A stretch of 64,000 nt of DNA, from the NCBI GenBank assembly GCA_025351165.1, contig JANXWK010000025.1, positions 42,202-106,201 on the forward strand, read 5' to 3'. The notes under the pieces are model-generated. The model ran no database searches, was not told where the DNA came from, and saw only the letters and a list, made by a program, of their open reading frames with translations. The position numbers and the translations under genes were made by a program. Shown here in pieces: positions 37,996-44,909 of the stretch (positions are counted from its first letter, which is position 1; each line of letters starts with the position of its first letter). This DNA comes from Hyphomicrobiales bacterium. GTDB lineage: Bacteria; Pseudomonadota; Alphaproteobacteria; Rhizobiales; Beijerinckiaceae.

Positions 37996-38320
37996 ATATT
38001 TTGCACATTTGGTCAAATACTTAAAGCTAAGAATACGTATATAGACTCTATTTTCATACTTTGTTTACAAATAGCTGATCATTTTAGATTTAAATAATTT
38101 TCAAAAACAGCACATTTTAATAAAAATATTTAAAAACAGCAGGATACAATAAAGCATTGATTCAATTTATCAAAGACTTGAATCATTTTCTTAAAATGTT
38201 GAATCAGTTTATGAAAGGTAAGACAGTTTTTGGCTCCTGTGACAATAATCATAATAAAACATACCTGAATCATACCAGAACATGCTTGCCGCTAAACTCC
38301 AAAACGCGTAAAGAACACAC
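37996..38320. other. Divergent promoter region between efflux operon and hemA
   Basis: 325 AT-rich bases without a gene. It must contain promoters in both directions. The main structure is three 21-bp direct repeats at 38157-38219, described separately. No FNR-type or iron-control box was identified with confidence. Confidence 0.5.
38157..38219 (+). repeat. Three tandem 21-bp repeats upstream of hemA
   Basis: TTGA begins at exactly 38157, 38178 and 38199. Each unit starts TTGA(A/T)TCA, followed by a TTT-rich stretch and then AAA. The consensus is about TTGAATCANTTTATNAAAG. A 21-bp period places the copies on the same DNA face. The array ends 101 bases before the hemA ATG and looks like a cooperative operator. 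Confidence 0.75.
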
Positions 38321-39628
38321 ATGGATTACGAGAGTTTTTTTAAAACCCAGCTTGACAGTCTTCGTCTTGAAGGCAGATACCGTGTGTTTGCTGACCTTGA
38401 ACGCAGCAAAGGCAATTTTCCTAAAGCCAACTTTTATGGCACAACCGGCAAGCAGAACGTAACTGTGTGGTGCTCAAACGACTACCTTGGCATGGGCCAG
38501 CACCAGTCTGTCATTTCCGCAATGCATACAGCTTTAGACAGGTGTGGTGCTGGTGCTGGTGGAACACGTAACATTTCAGGTACGAGCCATTACCATGTTC
38601 TTCTTGAAGAGGAGCTTGCAGACCTGCATGGCAAAGAAGCCGCTCTTCTGTTCACATCTGGCTATGTGTCCAACATGGCAGCTATTAGCACATTAGCTGC
38701 AAACATTCCCAACTGCATCGTTTTGTCTGATGCCCATAATCATGCTTCAATGATTGAGGGTGTACGTCACAGTCGTGCAGAAAAGCATATTTTTGCCCAT
38801 AACAATCCGCGTGATCTGGAACGTAAACTGGCTTCTCTTGATCAGTCCCGTCCCAAGCTTGTAATGTTTGAATCTGTATATTCCATGGATGGCGATATAG
38901 CCCCGATTGCAGAGCTCTGCGATGTGGCAGATAAATATGGTGCCCTGACCTACCTTGATGAAGTGCACGCTGTAGGCCTTTATGGTCCACGCGGTGGTGG
39001 CATTGCAGAACGTGAGGGAATTAGCCACCGTTTGAGTATTATTGAAGGCACCCTGGGCAAGGCTTTTGGTGTGATGGGCGGCTATATTACGGGGTCTTCA
39101 GCTCTTGTAGATTTTGTGCGTAGCTTTGCATCGGGCTTTATATTTACAACGGCTCTTCCCCCCAGCCTTGCAGCAGGAGCATTGGCAAGCATCCAGCATC
39201 TGAAAAACAGCTCGACTGAACGTGATGGCCAGCAAAGAAATGTAAGCCTTTTACGTAACAAACTGGAGCTGGCTGGCATACCACACCTTGATAACCCAAG
39301 CCATATAGTGCCTGTTATGGTTGGGGATGCAACCTTGTGCAAGCGCATTAGCGATGAGCTTTTGCAGGAGTTCAGTGTTTACGTACAGCCTATTAATTAT
39401 CCTACTGTGCCACGTGGTACAGAACGATTACGCTTTACACCCTCCCCCATGCATACAGAAGCGGATATAAATCATCTTGTGCGCTCACTCTCAACATTAT
39501 GGGCAAGAAACAATATGAAGCGCACACTTCCGCCCCAGCTTATTCCACGAAGCCGCTGTCCTTTAGGGTTTGGAGTGGCAGACGGGGAGATGCCTGAAAT
39601 GATGGGACATGTGAAAGTCCTGTCATGA
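38321..39628 (+). CDS. hemA: 5-aminolevulinate synthase
   Basis: 435 residues, a PLP enzyme condensing glycine and succinyl-CoA, the first step of heme and cobalamin synthesis by the Shemin route typical of alphaproteobacteria. Seen: the N-terminal [14 protein letters not shown], the substrate loop [12 protein letters not shown], the PLP-contacting [12 protein letters not shown], and the Schiff-base Lys in [15 protein letters not shown] ~30-residue tail after the usual end is Pro/Arg-rich. It overlaps hemE by 4 bases. Upstream repeats suggest tight transcription control. Confidence 0.96.
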   Translation: MDYESFFKTQLDSLRLEGRYRVFADLERSKGNFPKANFYGTTGKQNVTVWCSNDYLGMGQHQSVISAMHTALDRCGAGAGGTRNISGTSHYHVLLEEELADLHGKEAALLFTSGYVSNMAAISTLAANIPNCIVLSDAHNHASMIEGVRHSRAEKHIFAHNNPRDLERKLASLDQSRPKLVMFESVYSMDGDIAPIAELCDVADKYGALTYLDEVHAVGLYGPRGGGIAEREGISHRLSIIEGTLGKAFGVMGGYITGSSALVDFVRSFASGFIFTTALPPSLAAGALASIQHLKNSSTERDGQQRNVSLLRNKLELAGIPHLDNPSHIVPVMVGDATLCKRISDELLQEFSVYVQPINYPTVPRGTERLRFTPSPMHTEADINHLVRSLSTLWARNNMKRTLPPQLIPRSRCPLGFGVADGEMPEMMGHVKVLS

Positions 39629-40686
39629 GCTTAGATATTTTAAAAGAAACGTCAGCCCCCATATTAAAAAAGAAATTCCTCGCAGCACTATCTGGTGCGT
39701 CACAGGACATTCCACCCATATGGCTAATGCGACAGGCGGGTCGTTATCTGCCAGAATACCGTGCAATTCGCTCAACGGCTCCCAGCTTTCTGGATTTTTG
39801 CTACACCCCATCCTTGGCAACAGAGGCAACATTACAGCCTATTCGCCGCTTCGGATTTGATGCAGCAATTTTATTCAGCGATATTCTGGTGATACCTGAT
39901 GCATTAGGCCAGGATGTAAGCTTTGAAACAGGCGAAGGCCCACGCCTCAAACCTATTGAAACGGCTGCCGATTTACATAAATTACGGGACACAATATCCA
40001 GTGGAAAACTGGACGCAGTTTATGAGACAATTTCTAACGTCAAATCTGCACTACCTTCCGAAACTGCATTAATAGGTTTTTGTGGTGCGCCATGGACAGT
40101 TGCAAGCTACATGATTGCAGGACGTGGCACGCCAGATCAGGCTCCCGCCCGTAAATTCGCTTACCTGAACCAGACTCTATTTGCTGAACTTATTGAGCTT
40201 CTTATGCAGGCATCCATTGACTATCTTGTTCGCCAGTTACGCACAGGCGTAGAAGCCGTTCAGATTTTCGACAGCTGGGCAGGCGTTCTACCAACGGCCG
40301 AGTTTCAGCGATGGTGCTTTGAACCTGTAGCAAAAGTTGTTGCTGGGGTAAGGGCGCAAATTCCAGATGCAAAAATTATAGCTTTTCCACGCGGCGCTGC
40401 TACACATCTGACAAAATTTACAACTCTCGAGGGTATATCAGCGTTGGGTCTGGACACATCAACTGACCCTGCATGGGCGGTGGCAAACATTAAAAACATG
40501 CCCCTTCAAGGAAACCTTGATCCAATATCGCTTTTAACAGGTGGCTCAACACTGGATGAAGCCATAGATACCATCTTATCAAACTTTGCGGATCGCCCGC
40601 ATATTTTCAACTTGGGACATGGTATTTTACCAGAAACACCAATTGCACATGTAGAGCAGATGCTTAAACGTGTTCGAAGACTATAG
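39625..40686 (+). CDS. hemE: Uroporphyrinogen decarboxylase
   Basis: 353 residues. It removes four carboxyls from uroporphyrinogen III to give coproporphyrinogen III. The signature [17 protein letters not shown] is at ~31-47 and the second, [13 protein letters not shown], near residue 150. The ATG lies inside the hemA stop (ATGA), so the two are coupled. The 3' end overlaps the convergent TPR gene by 6 bases. Confidence 0.97.
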   Translation: MSLDILKETSAPILKKKFLAALSGASQDIPPIWLMRQAGRYLPEYRAIRSTAPSFLDFCYTPSLATEATLQPIRRFGFDAAILFSDILVIPDALGQDVSFETGEGPRLKPIETAADLHKLRDTISSGKLDAVYETISNVKSALPSETALIGFCGAPWTVASYMIAGRGTPDQAPARKFAYLNQTLFAELIELLMQASIDYLVRQLRTGVEAVQIFDSWAGVLPTAEFQRWCFEPVAKVVAGVRAQIPDAKIIAFPRGAATHLTKFTTLEGISALGLDTSTDPAWAVANIKNMPLQGNLDPISLLTGGSTLDEAIDTILSNFADRPHIFNLGHGILPETPIAHVEQMLKRVRRL

Positions 40687-41298
40687 GTTATTTCCCTCGA
40701 CTGCACGTGCATTTGTGTCAATGTAATCTTTAATGCCACTCATGAACGGATATATTTCCAAAGCCTGCCGCGCAGCTTTCAGTGCAAGCTTTTTATTATC
40801 CATACCTTGATAAATAAGGCTTATCCCGCCTATCGCCATATAATGTCGCGGCTCAAGGGCTAAAACCTGCCGAATATCGCGCATGGATCCATCAAAGTCA
40901 TTTTGCAAAAATAATATCGTCGCGCGCTTGTTCCACGCATCTGCCCATTTTGGCTCAAGCGCAATTACACTGTCAACTATATCAAGTGCTACATTATATT
41001 GCCTGGCCTGAAGTGCAATATCAACACGGCTCATGAGTAAATCAGCTGTATCGCTGCCAGATTTTGCCCATATACGCTCAATTTGTTCAGCAATGCCCTT
41101 AGCATCCAACTCATTTTTTGCTTTGGCAAGTTGAGTGAACAAGTCCTCCATAACCATTAGAGGTTTGGAAGCCTCAATACTTTTCTCTTTGGGCTTTTCT
41201 GAACTTTTAGCGCTTTCCTGTGCAAAAACCTCAGGCGCAAAAAGCAGAATGCCAAGCAAAAGACCATAAGATATGAGTTTTGGTAAAAAATGTATCAT
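40681..41298 (-). CDS. Secreted TPR-repeat protein
   Basis: 205 residues. A signal peptide (residues 1-26, ending EVFAQ) precedes a Lys/Glu/Ser-rich linker and about three tetratricopeptide repeats; the clearest reads DAWNKRATILFLQNDFDGSM, and the next one begins after LEPRHYMAIGG. It is probably a periplasmic scaffold. Function unknown. It overlaps hemE tail to tail. Confidence 0.85.
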   Translation of the reverse strand: MIHFLPKLISYGLLLGILLFAPEVFAQESAKSSEKPKEKSIEASKPLMVMEDLFTQLAKAKNELDAKGIAEQIERIWAKSGSDTADLLMSRVDIALQARQYNVALDIVDSVIALEPKWADAWNKRATILFLQNDFDGSMRDIRQVLALEPRHYMAIGGISLIYQGMDNKKLALKAARQALEIYPFMSGIKDYIDTNARAVEGNNL

Positions 41299-41344
41299 AA
41301 AATCAGGATAGACCAGAATTATTTGAGGTCAACCGATACACAAA

Positions 41345-41374
41345 CAAAAAACGCCCGCAGCGCGTGCCACGGGC
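41345..41374 (-). terminator. Intrinsic terminator after rpmJ
   Basis: On the minus strand GCCCG at 41370-41374 pairs with CGGGC at 41353-41357 and is followed by GTTTTTTG. It starts 22 bases after the rpmJ stop. Confidence 0.8.
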
Positions 41375-41395
41375 ATTAAAAACGGATAATCAGAA

Positions 41396-41521
41396 TTAAC
41401 CCTGGCGTGCTTTGAAACGCTTCTGTGTTTTATTGATAATGTAAACACGCCCACGACGACGCACAAGCTGGTTATCGCGGTGGCGGCCCATGAGGGATTT
41501 CAGAGAATTGCGGATTTTCAT
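41396..41521 (-). CDS. rpmJ: 50S ribosomal protein L36
   Basis: 41 residues from the ATG at 41521 ([20 protein letters not shown]); the longer frame upstream is not part of the protein. It is highly basic, as expected for the smallest large-subunit protein. It lacks the four zinc-binding residues of the C+ form of L36, so it is the zinc-free type common in alphaproteobacteria. Stand-alone gene with its own terminator. Confidence 0.95.
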   Translation of the reverse strand: MKIRNSLKSLMGRHRDNQLVRRRGRVYIINKTQKRFKARQG

Positions 41522-41610
41522 GAAACGATTCCAATAAACTAAGAAACAAATGTGTAGACCGTATGCCTTAACTTGGCTCCACAATCAACCTGTAAAATGC
41601 ATATTTGCAA

Positions 41611-41982
41611 TTATTTGAGGCCAAATCCATCACGGTTCAAACCCTTTGCTGCAAGCTCTGCCTCATAAGCTGCCATTGCGGCATCCACACCTTCCCCAAG
41701 CTCGCTTAAAAACGTCCATGTGTAGATGCCTGTGGAATGCATATCATCAAATGTAAGCCGCACAGCATAATTGCCAACCAGGTCTATTTTTATGATTTTC
41801 ACATTTCGTTTGCCACCTATTGTCTTGCGCTCTGCCTCGCTATGTCCTTGCAGCTCGGCAGAGGGGCTGGACACCCGCAAAAGCTCGGCAGAAATATCGT
41901 AAACTGCCTTATTGTCGAACAACACCTTTAATACGGTTTTGTCTTTGTTCAAGCGTATTTCAACAGGCCATATCTGGGTCAT
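41611..41982 (-). CDS. DUF971 family protein
   Basis: 123 residues matching DUF971 (gamma-butyrobetaine hydroxylase-like N-terminal domain): WPVEIRLNKDKTVLKVLFD, ELLRVSSPSAELQGH and YAVRLTFDDMHSTGIYTW. Small proteins of this family often sit near molybdenum cofactor or Fe-S genes, as here with mobB and a TusA-like protein. Function unknown. The ATG overlaps the stop of the TusA-like gene. Confidence 0.88.
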   Translation of the reverse strand: MTQIWPVEIRLNKDKTVLKVLFDNKAVYDISAELLRVSSPSAELQGHSEAERKTIGGKRNVKIIKIDLVGNYAVRLTFDDMHSTGIYTWTFLSELGEGVDAAMAAYEAELAAKGLNRDGFGLK

Positions 41983-42218
41983 TTTACATGCCCTTTTTTT
42001 ACATGCCCTTTTTGAATTCTAAAAATCAGCTTTGCACCCTCGGTTCTATGCTCAAGTAAAGTGCAGTCCATTTCTCGTAACAGGTTTGGAATATCAATAA
42101 CCGCCAGCGCATCAGTGCAATGGACCTCCAGCATGCCGTCATCCATTGCCCGCAATGCCTTGCGGGTTCGCAGCACTGGCAACGGGCATTTTAATCCAGA
42201 TAAATCAAGCACATCCAT
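41979..42218 (-). CDS. TusA/SirA family sulfur carrier protein
   Basis: 79 residues. DLSGLKCPLPVLRTRKAL carries the persulfide-bearing Cys (C11) in the CPxP motif. By family it carries sulfur to tRNA thiolation or molybdenum cofactor. The C-terminus ends KGHVKKGHVK because a 15-bp segment (41983-42012 region) is duplicated in tandem, adding one KKGHV unit. It is placed between mobB and DUF971 on one strand, probably an operon mobB-tusA-DUF971. Confidence 0.9.
   Translation of the reverse strand: MDVLDLSGLKCPLPVLRTRKALRAMDDGMLEVHCTDALAVIDIPNLLREMDCTLLEHRTEGAKLIFRIQKGHVKKGHVK
41983..42013. repeat. Tandem 15-bp duplication at the TusA-like C-terminus
   Basis: TTTACATGCCCTTTT occurs twice head to tail. 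It keeps the reading frame and repeats five residues at the end of the TusA-like protein, directly before its stop. Confidence 0.8.
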
Positions 42219-42221
42219 AAT

Positions 42222-42749
42222 TTAGCTCACCAATTGACTGAAGTGAATTGCATGCAGCTTCACCAGCGTCGCTACTGCCTCTGCATCATTAATATCAACA
42301 ACCGGAATATCCGTCCCCTCCACATCGCCATCACTGGCAATCGCGATAATATGCTTGTCCCCCAAGGCAATCAGTGGCTTGTTATTGCTCATACGGGTCA
42401 CCTCAATTTTAGGAATTATAGCAGTTTTAAACCCCTCCACCAGCACAAAATCAACCGCTGCAAGCTTGCCCAGCATTCCCGTTAATGACATTGGCTCGCC
42501 TTCAAATTCATGCAGCAGCACAAAACGTTTGGCAGAGGCCACAAGCACCTCATTAGCACCCGCCTCACGGTGCAGATAGGAATCCTTGCCCTTTATATCC
42601 ATGTCAAACCCATGATGCGCATGTTTAAGGGTCGATACACTAAACCCCTGCGCCTTGAGTAGAGGAATGAGCTTTGTAATAAGTGTTGTTTTCCCGGCCC
42701 CGCTCCAGCCAGCAAAGCCTATAATTCGGGTAGTGAGGGGCAAGGTCAT
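42222..42749 (-). CDS. mobB: Molybdopterin-guanine dinucleotide biosynthesis protein MobB
   Basis: 175 residues, a P-loop GTPase assisting MobA in attaching GMP to molybdopterin. The Walker A is GWSGAGKTT at ~14-22; the family motif STLKHAHHGFDMDIKGKDS follows, then FVLVEGFKTAIIPKIEV. Nine bases separate it from the CopG antitoxin gene upstream, which is likely a coincidental neighbour. Confidence 0.92.
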   Translation of the reverse strand: MTLPLTTRIIGFAGWSGAGKTTLITKLIPLLKAQGFSVSTLKHAHHGFDMDIKGKDSYLHREAGANEVLVASAKRFVLLHEFEGEPMSLTGMLGKLAAVDFVLVEGFKTAIIPKIEVTRMSNNKPLIALGDKHIIAIASDGDVEGTDIPVVDINDAEAVATLVKLHAIHFSQLVS

Positions 42750-42758
42750 GTTAAGATA

Positions 42759-43022
42759 CTACCCACTCACCTTTTCTTGCAGCCATATTTTAATCAGCGA
42801 CTGATAGGGCACATCACGCGCATTCGCTGCTGTTTTTATGGTCTCCAGCAAATGCTGTGGCAATCGAAGCGATATGGTCTGCGTTGAGGGTTTGAGGTTT
42901 GGCAACACAACACGTTTGGCTTTTGACCAGTCAACATAATCTGCGCTATCGCTCGATTCCCAAAACATGCGTTCATCAAGCTCATTTGCAAAGTCTGGAA
43001 TGGATTTACGCTTGTTGGACAT
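42759..43022 (-). CDS. CopG/BrnA-type antitoxin
   Basis: 87 residues. N-terminal DERMFWESSDSADYVDWSKA and C-terminal ribbon-helix-helix TISLRLPQHLLETIKTAANA with RDVPYQSLIKIWLQ match the CopG antitoxin family that partners BrnT. It binds its own promoter and the toxin. Its start overlaps the brnT stop by 17 bases. Toxin-first order with overlap is typical of BrnT systems. Confidence 0.9.
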   Translation of the reverse strand: MSNKRKSIPDFANELDERMFWESSDSADYVDWSKAKRVVLPNLKPSTQTISLRLPQHLLETIKTAANARDVPYQSLIKIWLQEKVSG

Positions 43023-43305
43023 AGAATTGTTCCTCCTTTTGGCTTATGGGACGCGCCAAAATAACTCTTAATTTTGTATCATTCTCACGCAAAGTGAAAG
43101 TAATGTGCAAAAGACGTTTTTCATTGCTTTTGCCAAGCGCATGATAGCGTGTCTCAATAGAAATATGCTTTGCATCATTAACAATCAAAAGAGACTGATT
43201 AAAAAAAACCTGCTCAGATTCTTGCATCGTCACATTGTGTTTTTCATTTTTCCTTGCATTGCCATCGTCCCAGTCAAACCCTGTAATTTTGGATAGATCA
43301 AACAT
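43006..43305 (-). CDS. brnT: BrnT family toxin (type II toxin-antitoxin)
   Basis: 99 residues of the BrnT (DUF497) family, a RelE-fold ribonuclease toxin. Seen: GFDWDDGNARKNEKHNVTMQ with the conserved EKH, RYHALGKSNEKRLLHITFT and LRVILARPISQKE. First gene of the pair; a palindromic operator lies directly upstream. The pair stands at the edge of a patch with dispersed repeats and a DUF4062 gene, consistent with acquired DNA. Confidence 0.92.
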   Translation of the reverse strand: MFDLSKITGFDWDDGNARKNEKHNVTMQESEQVFFNQSLLIVNDAKHISIETRYHALGKSNEKRLLHITFTLRENDTKLRVILARPISQKEEQFYVQQA

Positions 43306-43307
43306 AA

Positions 43308-43330
43308 ATGTATATTACCATCATATACAT
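43308..43330 (-). promoter_or_regulatory. Inverted-repeat operator upstream of brnT
   Basis: ATGTATAT (43308-43315) and ATATACAT (43323-43330) form a perfect 8-bp inverted repeat with a 7-base spacer, starting 3 bases before the brnT ATG. It fits autoregulation by a ribbon-helix-helix antitoxin. Confidence 0.7.
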
Positions 43331-43363
43331 CATAATGCAAGATTGGATAGGGAGACTATTGAC

Positions 43364-43449
43364 CGTCATTACGAGGAGCGAAGCAATACAGAAAAACCTT
43401 AAAGATTAAGAACTGGATTGCTTTGTCGGCTTCGCTCCGCGCAATGACG
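43364..43449. repeat. Dispersed palindromic repeat (CGTCATTACGAGGAGCG...GCAATGACG)
   Basis: 86 bases with terminal inverted repeats. CGTCATTACGAGGAGCGAAG at the left matches, with mismatches, the inverse of the right end, which reads GCTTCGCTCCGCGCAATGACG when its overlap is included. Internally GAAGCAAT / ATTGCTTT also pair. This sequence type is a widespread bacterial palindromic repeat seen in many proteobacterial intergenic regions. Confidence 0.75.
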
Positions 43450-43525
43450 ACCTTTGTTATGCTAACCACTTGTGTTTATTCCAACCGCTGGCAACAATTA
43501 CCCACTGTCCATGTCTATTATCCAC

Positions 43526-43555
43526 CGTCATGCGCGGACTTGACCCGCGTATCCA
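43526..43555. repeat. Second intergenic repeat type (CGTCATGCGCGGACTTGACC...)
   Basis: CGTCATGCGCGGACTTGACC then CGCGTATCCA: a hairpin with GCGCGG...CCGCGT arms. It resembles the common alphaproteobacterial intergenic repeat 'GTCATCCCCGGACTTGACCGGGGGATCCA' recalled from other genomes. It ends 15 bases from the DUF4062 gene's stop. Confidence 0.65.
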
Positions 43556-43569
43556 TCGTCTTAAATTGA

Positions 43570-44682
43570 TCAAACTTGAACAATTTTCTCTACAGCTGAT
43601 TTTGGCGACTCTTTTCCGTTGTGAGGTGAAAGTTCCTTTTCAACATCTTCCAATATTTTTTTCTGAGCATATTGATCTGCAATATAAGCTTTAGCTTTTG
43701 GGGTAAGCTTCCAATGTAGATTATGAAAGCCTTTAGAACTATTCTTTGAAATAAGCTCAATCATATTTATAGTTTCAAACTGAAATTGAATGAAAAAAAA
43801 TAACTTTTCAAAGTTACCTATTTCCATTTCTGCTATTTCTTGGTGTTCATTTTTTACAAATTTTTTAATTAACGACGAAACATAGATAGTTGAGGGCTCT
43901 TTATACAATATTTGAAAAATTTCCTTGAAAAGAATGTCCCATTTTATCCTTAAACTACAATTAGATTTTTTCCTAAATTCATTTTCAGTATACGCAATGT
44001 CACCCCTGACTAGAGGTACTTTATAAAGTGTTCCAATTTCTAGACTATATTCTATGTATTCGTCTTCAAATGCAAATTTATCTGAATTATTTTCATTAGC
44101 ATTTTCTGTTAATTTTTCTTTTAAAAGTTCATTTTCTTTTCGCAAGTCTTCAAGTGTGTTTACTATGTTGGGATTGAGTATATTGTCACCCCTGACCCAA
44201 CCAGTACCAGGATTTATATTAACAAATTGCCCTACTGAAATTACAACTTTTGTACAAAGATCACCTGCATTGTTCCAAAAATCTAAAAGCCGACCTTGCC
44301 TAAGTTTCTCCCTAAATAAGTTTAATTTTCCTAATTTAGCGGAATCCATATCAGACTTATCTTGAGCAAGAGAAACAGGATTTTGATGTAAAAAGGCAAG
44401 CACGGGAATTTTACGAGAAACTGCATATTCAAATTCTCGCTCAGTATAACTCACGCCATCGCTGTCTATTGAACCATATCTAGCTCCAACAATAAGAACA
44501 TAATAATCACTTACATCTATAATGCGTTCAATGTATTTTAGCTGATCCTCATCACTTGCAGAAAAAAGCTCCATACCTTGTACAATATACCCTGCCTTTG
44601 ATAAAGCATCACTGACGCTTCGTCTCTCCTCAATCAAGTCAGTATATGTTGAACTCAAAAAAACTTGGTATTTTTTATCCAT
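43570..44682 (-). CDS. DUF4062 domain-containing protein
   Basis: 370 residues from the ATG at 44682, preceded by GAGG 6 bases upstream; the frame extends 13 codons further. The N-terminal DUF4062 domain (about 1-120) reads KYQVFLSSTYTDLIEERRSV, YYVLIVGARYGSIDSDGVSY and TEREFEYAVSRKIPVLAF, a TIR-like fold often found in predicted defense or NTPase proteins. A short coiled coil (LEDLRKENELLKEKL) and a Lys/Asn-rich C-terminal domain of unknown type follow. It is more AT-rich than its neighbours and lies between dispersed repeats and nrdJ, consistent with horizontal gain. Function unknown. Confidence 0.82.
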   Translation of the reverse strand: MDKKYQVFLSSTYTDLIEERRSVSDALSKAGYIVQGMELFSASDEDQLKYIERIIDVSDYYVLIVGARYGSIDSDGVSYTEREFEYAVSRKIPVLAFLHQNPVSLAQDKSDMDSAKLGKLNLFREKLRQGRLLDFWNNAGDLCTKVVISVGQFVNINPGTGWVRGDNILNPNIVNTLEDLRKENELLKEKLTENANENNSDKFAFEDEYIEYSLEIGTLYKVPLVRGDIAYTENEFRKKSNCSLRIKWDILFKEIFQILYKEPSTIYVSSLIKKFVKNEHQEIAEMEIGNFEKLFFFIQFQFETINMIELISKNSSKGFHNLHWKLTPKAKAYIADQYAQKKILEDVEKELSPHNGKESPKSAVEKIVQV

Positions 44683-44691
44683 GTTATACCT

Positions 44692-44720
44692 CAAAAAAAA
44701 TGCAACACTTGAATGTTGCA
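44692..44720 (-). terminator. Hairpin with T8 tract directly before the DUF4062 ribosome binding site
   Basis: On the minus strand TGCAACA (44714-44720) pairs with TGTTGCA (44701-44707), loop of 6, followed by eight T and then at once the GAGG of the DUF4062 gene. It can end transcripts coming from nrdJ, or act as an attenuator in the DUF4062 leader. Confidence 0.65.
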
Positions 44721-44790
44721 CTTCGCTAATTCTAAAAATTTTTTAAATTTTGTGTTCTAAATACCAGCTCACAAACTCGTCAGGCCTTAG

Positions 44791-44838
44791 CGAAAATGGT
44801 CATTTTCGAGCACCGAAGCGCAGCATACTTTTGGTATG
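44791..44838. repeat. Palindromes downstream of nrdJ
   Basis: CGAAAATG-GT-CATTTTCG (44791-44808) is a near-perfect 18-base palindrome. After 15 bases, CATAC-TTTTG-GTATG (44824-44838) forms a second hairpin. Both lie in the 3' region of nrdJ. No U tract follows in either direction, so this is more like a dispersed repeat or RNA-processing structure than a terminator. Confidence 0.45.
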
Positions 44839-44909
44839 TGAGCCAAAGAATTAAAAAACAACAGCATAGAAAATTGCCATTTGCAGCAGGGCATCACGAG
44901 TTTAATCTA

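Noticed and set aside
38157..38175. FNR-type box (TTGAT...ATCAA) in the hemA promoter
   Set aside because: The half-sites are 7 bases apart instead of 4, and the TTGA belongs to the 21-bp repeat series.
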